Below are positions 56,695-64,000 of a DNA stretch of 64,000 nt, one piece after another. The first letter of the stretch is position 1, and every line of letters begins with the position of its first letter. A program made the position numbers and the translations under genes. The stretch is taken from NCBI GenBank assembly GCA_032433595.1, contig JASWJB010000154.1:32356-96355 (forward strand), written 5' to 3'. The notes below the pieces were generated by a model. It did no database searches. It was not told the DNA's origin and saw only the letters and a program-made list of their open reading frames with translations. The DNA is from Conoideocrella luteorostrata. Taxonomy: Eukaryota > Ascomycota > Sordariomycetes > Hypocreales > Clavicipitaceae.

Positions 56695-58389
56695 TTACTG
56701 CCAAATATAACCGATACTCTTCCACCACCTTAGCTCCCTCCTCTTTTGACCCTTGTCGCGTTCTTCTTCAGCCCACATCGTTGCTTCGGCTTCGATATTT
56801 GACAGTCCGGACGAAAGGTCAACCTCATCCGCACGATAAAGCCATTGGCCTTTACCTGCAACCAATTGATGCCCCAGCCAAAGGACGAAAAAGACTGGGA
56901 TTCCCAGGTATGTAGTCAAGAGCCCAGCAGTCGTAAAACGGCCAGGGTAGAACACCGTGAACCCATTTGCCAGCAGCAGAAATGCCATAAATACCATGCA
57001 TATCCAGGCTGCATATGGTTGAATTTTAGATCTGTATGGAGCTGCCACGCCCTGAGCATCGCACGCCTTGCGAAAGCGAACGAGGATGACCGTGCATATC
57101 AACCATGACGTGTACCCGGCAGTGTTAGTAAGATTAACGAGCCAGTTGAACACAATACCAGCTTGGTTCGCGACGCTAAGATATGCCAAAGGGGCAAAGC
57201 AGCAGGCTGCCAATACAGCGTAGATAGGAAGTCCGTATTTAGTACAGCGAGTGAAAATTTTAGGGGCATTTCCGGAAACAGCCAGGGAGTATAAAGAGCG
57301 ACTGGACATATATAGGTAGGTATTTCCCGCCGACCAAGCGCTTGTAAGAATACCTCCATTTACAACAGACGGGAGAACAGATATCTTGGCGTTGCTAATG
57401 GCTATGACCCAAGGTGACGCATTGGCATTGCCGGCTCCAGACGTGAGGCCCTTGGAAGTCGAGCTGCATATGATGCCAATAGCTAAGCTGCCGAGCCCAT
57501 AAAAGATTGCGAGCCTGTAAAAAAAACGTCGGCTTGCGATGGGGAGGTTCTTGCGAGGATTCCGCATTTCTCCGCCGGTGACGACGATGAGTTCAGGACT
57601 GAAATAGTAAGAAAACCCAGAAAATATCCAGACGTATAGAAACGCGGTGAAGCGCCCTCCAGCACCACCAATGAGGTAGCTGTTGACAGCGCCGGGATCG
57701 TTCCAGTATCGAAATCCAAGTCGGTCGTGGGTTGGCCCGCCGCCTAGCATAAGAACCAGCGACAAGATGAGTAGCCCGATAATCATCACAACCTTGACGC
57801 CCGCAAACCAGAACTCGGTCTCCGCAAAGACCGCAACAGGGGATAGATTTAGGCCCACAATGACGACCAGCAAGATGGTAATCCAGACTGCAATGTGCAC
57901 GTCATTTGGCCAGTAGTTGATGACGATACCCGCTGCTGTGATTTCGTATGCGACGAGTATGCCGAATGAGTAGAAGTACAGCCAGCCCAGAGCAAAGCCA
58001 ACGGATGGAGACACGTAACGAGTGGCGTAGGATGACATTGAGCTTCCGGGAATCGGAAGGTAGGTTGCTACCTCAATCACTGCCGTGGCAATGCCGTAGA
58101 CCAACAGGGACATGAGACAGTAGGAGAGAAAAAGAAATGCAGGGCCGCCAACGGCAAGTGCCTGGCCTGATCCGACAAATAGCGCCGTACCAACACTTCC
58201 ACCGATGGCAATCATCTGAGCATGGCGGGACTTTATATTTCTCTTCGTCTCGTGTCTTGTCGTAAGATGCTCTAGATCACCAACGGTACAGCTCTCGACA
58301 TTGGACAGACCTTCATCTTGCTTCATCTTGTCGTTTTCTTTGTATTTAGAATTTTTTTTATCAAGCATTCCGTCAACTGAAGCCATCAT
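56695..58389 (-). CDS. amino acid permease (APC/YAT family)
   Basis: An intronless frame of 564 aa, typical for fungal amino acid permeases. The N-terminal tail is hydrophilic; then come KRNIKSRHAQMIAIGGSVGTALFVGSG, the signature first helix of the family, and about twelve membrane helices. Further landmarks are the PGSSMSSYATRYVSPSVGFALGW block, FSGFSYYFSPELIVVTGGEMRNPRKNLP and SAWSAGNTYLYMSSRSLYSLA. It imports amino acids or related amines with protons at the plasma membrane; the substrate is not predictable. It is divergent from a Zn2Cys6 regulator across about 540 bp, and two SDRs follow, suggesting uptake plus oxidation of one substrate. Confidence 0.93.
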   Translation of the reverse strand: MMASVDGMLDKKNSKYKENDKMKQDEGLSNVESCTVGDLEHLTTRHETKRNIKSRHAQMIAIGGSVGTALFVGSGQALAVGGPAFLFLSYCLMSLLVYGIATAVIEVATYLPIPGSSMSSYATRYVSPSVGFALGWLYFYSFGILVAYEITAAGIVINYWPNDVHIAVWITILLVVIVGLNLSPVAVFAETEFWFAGVKVVMIIGLLILSLVLMLGGGPTHDRLGFRYWNDPGAVNSYLIGGAGGRFTAFLYVWIFSGFSYYFSPELIVVTGGEMRNPRKNLPIASRRFFYRLAIFYGLGSLAIGIICSSTSKGLTSGAGNANASPWVIAISNAKISVLPSVVNGGILTSAWSAGNTYLYMSSRSLYSLAVSGNAPKIFTRCTKYGLPIYAVLAACCFAPLAYLSVANQAGIVFNWLVNLTNTAGYTSWLICTVILVRFRKACDAQGVAAPYRSKIQPYAAWICMVFMAFLLLANGFTVFYPGRFTTAGLLTTYLGIPVFFVLWLGHQLVAGKGQWLYRADEVDLSSGLSNIEAEATMWAEEERDKGQKRRELRWWKSIGYIWQ

Positions 58390-58929
58390 AAAGAGATAGA
58401 CATGTAGAACGTGTACCGATGTATAGGGGAGGAGCAGTGCGACTCTTCATGAAACATGTAGTTGGGCAGACGTAGTTGGGCAGACAGCACCCCATAATAA
58501 AGGATGGAAAGTATCGTGGTTGCATTGCAGATAGACAGCATCTTTGAGCCTTTCTGCAGGCTTGGTTGTTATCTGCGAATTTAGGGTCATTTTGTGGATT
58601 GGAACAAAAGGAACTGTTAAGCACAGGTCTCCGACACGCAATCGCGGAGTAGCCGATAACCTAACCAAGCCGCGCAGCCTTCAAACAGGCAAGTTTCTCC
58701 TTGCCTTAAGGCCAAAGAAGGCTAGCAAGTCTCCGTAAAATGTTCTGAGGGTGGGGCAGATGCTGGTGGTCTTGATCCCCTCACTTGTGATAAGAGTAGC
58801 GATTTCGACCAGGATTTCATCTGCCTCCTCTTGGCTGGTCTTCATCAAATACCTCTAGTGAGCACAATAAAAATATATAACTCAGCTCGGTATCATTCTA
58901 CCAGCTAGGAAACAATCCCCGCTACAACA
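58390..58929. promoter_or_regulatory. divergent promoter of permease and regulator
   Basis: The 540-bp region contains an inverted CGG-N5-CCG (58645-58655), a common binding arrangement for dimeric Zn2Cys6 proteins, and a short tandem duplication of GTAGTTGGGCAGAC near 58459-58485. The regulator next to it could bind here and control both genes; this is inferred. Confidence 0.5.
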
Positions 58930-61146
58930 ATGTCCTCTTACAGAAAGGGCGTTTCCTCGAGTCAAGCCAGCTTAGAGCATGCACATGCAAAAAGGCGAAC
59001 ACGCTCCTTCGGCGGTTGTGTGACGGTACGATGAAGGGCAGATAGGCCGGACATTGTTTGCGTATGTGCTGACAAGCAGCAGTGCCGAACTCGTCGTATG
59101 AAATGCGATGAAACGCACCCACGGTGCGATATGTGCCGTCTGTCTCGAGTTAGATGTGGAGGATACGATAAGAGAATTTTCTTTGCCTCCGAAGATGGCG
59201 CTGGGTCAGGTTCGATGCGATTTCGGCGGCCCCTGCTTAGCGAGAAGGAACGAGAACAGATGTGTAAATGGATTACTAGCCGTGTTCCTCCCCAATTAGC
59301 GCTTTGGCACATCGCAAGTATCGATGAGGAGTGTGAAGAAGCCTTGACGAACGACATCCAAATCAGCCATGGCCCGTTCGGCGCGTTCAGATTACACTCA
59401 TCTTCTCCTAGCCCTGGCTCCAAGCCTCCTTCAACATCAGACAGCTCCATACCGTCCGGCTTGCCCATTTCAAATTCCAGAACTCAGCAACCCTTCGATG
59501 AAAAACTTGCTGCACTGCCTGGGCTGGAGGTGAGGGCCGTCGAGCCTTCACCAGTAATGGGCGTTTGGGGTACTGCCATGCTTCAAGGTCCCGATTCTCA
59601 AGACATCTTTGACCGAATTCCCGCACTAGATTTCGAAATATCACCAGGAAATAACGCACTCTTTCAAGATTATGAGTTTCCCACTTCGTCACAAGATTGG
59701 TTTGGGTCGTCATCTCCAAAAATACCGCAGACAGTGTCTATTGCCGAGCCTGACGCAACTCCCATTCCCGGCGACGCAGTGCATCTTCTCAAGCATTATA
59801 CAACCACAGTTTTAGCAGTACTCACCCCATTTCGGCACAGCAAAACCCCCTGGCATGTTCTTTTCGTACCCCACGCGAAGAATACACTAGCCGCCCTGAC
59901 CATGGGAGAGAGCGTGGACTACGCCAGCTTGTGTGCATTCCACAGTATTCTCTCCATCAGTGCCATCAGCCTCAGCAGTATTTCTAGATCGCAGAACTGG
60001 CTCGTAAGAGCGAAGGAGTACGACGAGCGAGCGCAAGAATATGCACAGCTGATGCTCCTGACGGCTTACAATGCCAAGAAAACCGCAAAGTACAAATCTA
60101 TATTAATTGCGCTGTTGACAATGGTACAGATATCCATGATTACTGGTGATCGGGACAAGATAGAGAGCTATTTTTTGGAGACAGAAAAGTTTATCCGTCT
60201 CAAAGGACTCAACCGGCGTAAATCCCGCAAAGTCCGCCTGCTTCACCACTGTTATGCATTTGATCGTGTTTTATACGAGAGCTCATGCATCGATGACGCT
60301 GTTTCGAGCCGGCGACTTGTCATAAGGGAGTCTATTGAGTCAAGTGACGCCGCCTCGTACAGCCAAGATAGCCTGTCATTCCGCCTTGGCAGCTGCGACG
60401 ATCTGGACCAACAGATGCTCACGGCGAAAGGCAAGGAAGAAGGTGAAAATGACTTGCATCTTCAAATACCCGGCATCTGGTCAGCAACACTGTACCCAGA
60501 GATCTTTGGTATTCCCGAAATCCAGCTGTTTCTGCTGTCCCTTGTCATCCGGTTGGGCAAAGAAAAAGAGCTCGCCGAGCAGCAAGATGGTCCGGGTGTT
60601 CTCAGTTTGAAAGAGTTCATGCGCAGAGCGAGGTCAATTGAGCGATGGATTAATCGTCTTCAGTGCCTCCGACAAGTGTCGGAACTGGCTCCTGACAAAC
60701 AAGATGAACAGATGATGGCGCCTCAAGCCTTGCTGGACAACCTCCTCACCGCCATGCAACAGGCTCTGACAATCTACTTTTACCGGCGTATCTATGACAT
60801 TGAGCCGGGAATGCTTCAACAGAATGTTGTTGCGGTACGTGACTGTCTTTTGCGCGTCGAGTCGGCGGACAATGGCCTGGGAACTGGCTGCTCACGATTC
60901 GTATGGCCAGCATATGTCGCCGCTTGTGAGGCGCAGGACCCAGCCCTGAGAGCCTCATTCTCAAGCTGGTTTAAGGAATCCGCACGGCGTAGTGGCTTTC
61001 GATTTTTCATGCTTAGGCTATGGGAGATTGAGAGGCTATGGGCATCGACGCCGAACAGTGATCCAGAGGACATGACATGGTTGAGGGCTATGAGGAAGGT
61101 TGGCTCTGTACATGAATCGAAGGATTACCACCCTTTTACTGTTTGA
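58930..61146 (+). CDS. Zn2Cys6 transcription factor, Fungal_trans_2 type
   Basis: Two exons, 58930-59025 and 59083-61146, give about 719 aa. The 57-nt intron divides the zinc cluster; splicing yields C30-x2-C33-x6-C40-x6-C47-x2-C50-x6-C57 (GGCVTCRTRRMKC ... CDMCRLSRVRC). A Ser/Pro-rich linker follows, then the Fungal_trans_2 domain starting at HLLKHYTTTVLAVLTPF with PHAKNTLAALTMGE and AKEYDERAQEYAQLML, as in regulators of arginine and other amino-acid metabolism. Its position between a permease and two dehydrogenases marks it as a pathway-specific activator candidate. Confidence 0.92.
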
Positions 61147-61472
61147 ATAGTAAAGTTATGTGTTCGCAATAAAATGGCACGGTTCTGCTCTTCACTTTAA
61201 TCGGCACAAGTACGGACGCATACTCCAACCCGAACGGCATTCTTTATTCGCCGCAATGGATGCCTGGTCACTCTGCGACCCATTTTGGTATTAATTTTTT
61301 TCCTTTTACAGAAGCGGCAGGTGGGGTCATGTACGGCTAAGCTACTTACTGTGTGATAGGTTTGTCGATCGATAGATAGTATAAGGGCGTAGGTGTGCAC
61401 CCAGTATACAAATGAGAATCGTGCCTAGGAACAAGCCCGCTTCTTGATCAATGCCACGCATATTTTATCGCC
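61147..61472. other. spacer between regulator and SDR
   Basis: Contains the 3' flank of the regulator and the SDR promoter. No gene was seen. Confidence 0.45.
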
Positions 61473-62444
61473 ATGTCCTCATTTGAGAGTAAAGTAGTGA
61501 GTCCATGCATGCCCATGTCTTTTAACAAACATGAACACCATATAACCAATACCCTCTGTTCAGATAGCCATCACAGGCGCAGGCTCAGGCATGGGCCTGG
61601 CGACCGCTCAGCTTCTAGCCTCCCGTGGCGCCATCTTGTCTCTCGCAGATATAGACGAAGAGTCTCTCAAAGTCGCTCACGAGTCAATCTCTTCATCAGA
61701 CGGCTCCAGTCGCCACGTCTACAAGCAAGTCGACGTGAGCGACAGCGGGAGCGTTGCTGAGTGGATAGACTTCACAATGCAGAACTTTGGCCACGTGGAT
61801 GGCGCAGTCAACATGGCCGGCATAATTTGTCCAGCCGCCCCTGTAATCGAAATGACTGAGGCGAGTTGGGATCGAACTTTTGCGGTCAATGCGAAGGGAA
61901 TGTTTAACTGCTTGAACGCCGAGTTGAAGTCTATCAGCGCCGGTGGGAGTATTGTTAGTGATCCATTTTTTTTCTTTCCTTTTTTGCGCATTTGATGCGG
62001 ACGGTAGTATAACTAATCTGTCTATTTTGTTTGACAATTTAGGTCTCAGCAGCGAGTGTTTTTGGTCAGTTCGGCAGCCCAGGAAACGCCGCTTACTGCG
62101 CCAGCAAAGCAGCAGTCATCGGGCTTTGTCGAACCGCAGCTAAAGAGCACCCGATCGTGCGAATTAATTGTGTTGCTCCAGGTAAGAAGGCATTTCACTG
62201 CGCAAGATTTCAACACCGCTTTCGGTGTGACATTCCATACTGATGCTGGAATATAGGTTCCGTCAACACGCCCATGTCTCGGGGAGAAGACCTAGAGGCC
62301 GTCAGGCGCGGATTGCAGGTTACAGTGCAGAAAAGAAGGGCTGAACCTGCCGAGGTCGCCAACCTGATTGCGTTTCTTCTTAGCCATGAAGCTTCTTTTA
62401 TAACTGGTGCGGTGTACAACGTTGATGGCGGCTGGGTTTGCTAA
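61473..62444 (+). CDS. short-chain dehydrogenase/reductase
   Basis: Four exons: 61473-61496, 61564-61953, 62043-62181 and 62257-62444, giving 246 aa. Exon 1 is only 24 nt and supplies the first strand. The cofactor loop is TGAGSGMG (12-19), with DI at the end of the second strand (LADID), suggesting NAD rather than NADP preference. NMAG, the catalytic triad S143, Y156 and K160 (AAYCASK), and the C-terminal GAVYNVDGGW are all present, so the enzyme should be active. It oxidises or reduces an alcohol/ketone pair. It converges with another SDR 112 bp away and follows the regulator on the same strand. Confidence 0.92.
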
Positions 62445-62556
62445 AGCTCTGAGGCTTCCAGGGCAGATTGCTAGTACTATTCCAATTTCGAGCATCTATG
62501 TACTTATTTGAGGAGAGTTTTTGGTCGTGAGCAATTCCATGTGCAAAATTGCGACT

Positions 62557-63390
62557 CTATCTTGACGTGTAGCCTCCATCTACCATGAGTGCCGAGCCAG
62601 TGACGAACGAGCTTCTTCCCCCCGCAAGAAACAATACGCCGTCTGCTATCTCCTCCGGCTTTCCCATTCGATTCATGGGCACCATTGTGCCGATGCGCTG
62701 CTCCATAGCTTTCAGGACGTCGGGGTTCTTTGTCGTCATGGGTGTTTCTGTGTATCCCGGACAGATTGCATTGATGCGCAAGCCATCCTTGGCATAATCC
62801 TCGGACGCTGACCGCGTGAGGCCCAGGATGGCATGCTTTGACGCCGTGTACGCTGTCGAAAGCTCGATGCCTACGACGCCCTGAATAGACCCAAAGTTGA
62901 CGATTGATCCACGCTGCAGCGGTCTTCCATCAACAGATGACAAGATAGGCTCTTGCTGCAACATGACATGTGCAGCCGCTCTTAGAATGAAGAAGGATCC
63001 ATTGAGGTTTATATTAATGACGCGATTCCAGTCCTCGGTTTTAGCAAAGGCTGCTCCACCAGCGTGTTTGATGGCTATACCAGCTGCGTTGACAACATAG
63101 TCCAGTCGCCCAAAGGCTTGCGCTATCTCGCCAACAACTCGATTGACTTGCTCTTCGTCAGCTATATCGAGAACGTAGGTCAAAATTCGTCGCTGTTTGC
63201 CGGTGCCCGCTCCCTCGGCTTCTTCCTTCTTGACTTCTTCCTCGATTTCTGTTTTTGCCGTGATCAGAGCTTCTTCATTGACGTCAGCGAGGGCAACACC
63301 AGCAGAGCCTTCCAGGAGAAACGCCCGGGCACATGCTCTCCCGATACCGGATGCTGCCCCGGTGACAAGTGCAAATCCGGCAACATCCAT
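62557..63390 (-). CDS. short-chain dehydrogenase/reductase
   Basis: An intronless frame of 277 aa. It shows the cofactor loop TGAASGIG (10-17), an acidic residue after the second strand (LADVN), NAAG (101-104), and the triad S168, Y181, K185 (YTASK). PGYTETPM and the C-terminal SALMVDGGYTS complete the classical SDR fold. An insertion rich in Glu and Lys (about 47-66) is longer than usual. It is convergent with the SDR at 61473-62444, and the two share only low-level wording, so they are not a recent tandem duplicate. Two dehydrogenases with a permease and regulator suggest successive oxidation steps. Confidence 0.93.
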   Translation of the reverse strand: MDVAGFALVTGAASGIGRACARAFLLEGSAGVALADVNEEALITAKTEIEEEVKKEEAEGAGTGKQRRILTYVLDIADEEQVNRVVGEIAQAFGRLDYVVNAAGIAIKHAGGAAFAKTEDWNRVININLNGSFFILRAAAHVMLQQEPILSSVDGRPLQRGSIVNFGSIQGVVGIELSTAYTASKHAILGLTRSASEDYAKDGLRINAICPGYTETPMTTKNPDVLKAMEQRIGTMVPMNRMGKPEEIADGVLFLAGGRSSFVTGSALMVDGGYTSR

Positions 63391-63980
63391 TGTTTCGATG
63401 CTAAAAGATATGGCAAACGTGCAGTAGTAAATAATAGTGCTGAGGGATGATTACGAGTGCAGTATGCTTAGAAGCTCTACATGAAGGCATGTGAAGCAGA
63501 ACCCCAATAAGTACCTCCTCTGATTTGCCACGACATGACCGACCTTCGTTTGTGCCCCCGCGTGAGGTCCAGAGCTGCAACGGCTGGTTTTGTTAACTAG
63601 ATAACGACTGCCGTTTCGGCTCGCTTGCATTTGAGGAAGCCTTCCTAAAAGTTCTGGTGGGTCTGAGATAAGAAATCCCCGGCCGGTTCGTCGACAGCAA
63701 CTAACTAGCAACTTTCTTCGTGGGGAACGGGTAATGTGCCGCGCGGGGTGGCGCAAACCACTCCATGAAAGAGGAAGGTTTTCCCCCCTCCAACAAAACT
63801 CGCACTTTGTTACTGAAATCCATCACCAGAAAGAGAAGTTTGAGCCAAAACATGCTTCCGGCTCGTAGGGGGATGAATATTGACATGAAAAGCAGATGAA
63901 GTATTTATCATTCACGGTGATGTCGAAGTAGATGGTTGATCAGACCATGCTAATCATCCCAAATACACAAAGACATACAA
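63391..63980. other. right-end spacer
   Basis: Upstream region of the leftward SDR. No further gene was recognised; the frames at 63451-63886 are featureless. Confidence 0.45.
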
Positions 63981-64000
63981 ACACACACACACACACACAC
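63981..64000. repeat. CA dinucleotide microsatellite, cut by window end
   Basis: Ten AC units run to the last base, preceded by imperfect ACA-rich sequence. The true length is unknown. Confidence 0.9.

Noticed and set aside
1..64000. CRISPR arrays, bacterial operons or ribosome-binding sites
   Set aside because: The window is eukaryotic (spliceosomal introns throughout) and no regularly spaced direct repeats of CRISPR form were seen.

Overview
The window looks like chromosomal DNA of a filamentous ascomycete (Pezizomycotina, perhaps Hypocreales-like; the order is a guess). The signs are short GT-AG introns of about 44-110 nt, three classes of Zn2Cys6 regulators, cytochrome P450, short-chain dehydrogenase (SDR) and UstYa families, a Ty3/Gypsy-type gag relic, and a scattered TACGGAGTA motif. 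I built the gene models by hand from splice sites and frame continuity; most multi-exon models close without a frame error.

Left half (about 0.5-32.7 kb): a secondary-metabolism neighbourhood. In order: an AflR-type regulator, a P450 resembling the StcS/AflN group, a divergent pair of ent-kaurene-oxidase-type P450s, a Sec14 lipid-transfer gene, a sulfotransferase with a C-terminal membrane segment, a UstYa-family (DUF3328) oxidase, a 79-residue secreted peptide not previously obvious because an intron splits it, a 15-exon ABCC transporter, a broken P450, a fragment of a berberine-bridge-type oxidoreductase, a Nor-1-type SDR, a second P450 relic, and a secreted collagen-like Gly-X-Thr protein. 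No polyketide synthase, NRPS or terpene synthase is visible. The UstYa gene beside a secreted peptide carrying a Tyr-Ala-Ile-Asp segment (compare Tyr-Ala-Ile-Gly of ustiloxin) makes a dikaritin-like RiPP pathway the most interesting hypothesis here. The alternative is a synthase beyond the left edge. Copies of one dispersed non-coding repeat lie between these genes, and the three broken genes suggest the locus is being rearranged.

Middle (about 32.7-56.6 kb): sparse. It holds two single-exon Zn2Cys6 regulators, a nitronate monooxygenase, a Golgi-type family-31 glycosyltransferase, a HIT-domain hydrolase, a fungal two-pass membrane protein and a truncated retrotransposon gag, separated by gene-poor stretches.

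Right end (about 56.7-63.4 kb): a compact module of an amino-acid-type permease, a divergently transcribed Fungal_trans_2 regulator and two convergent SDRs. It reads as a small regulated uptake and oxidation pathway. The window ends inside a CA microsatellite.
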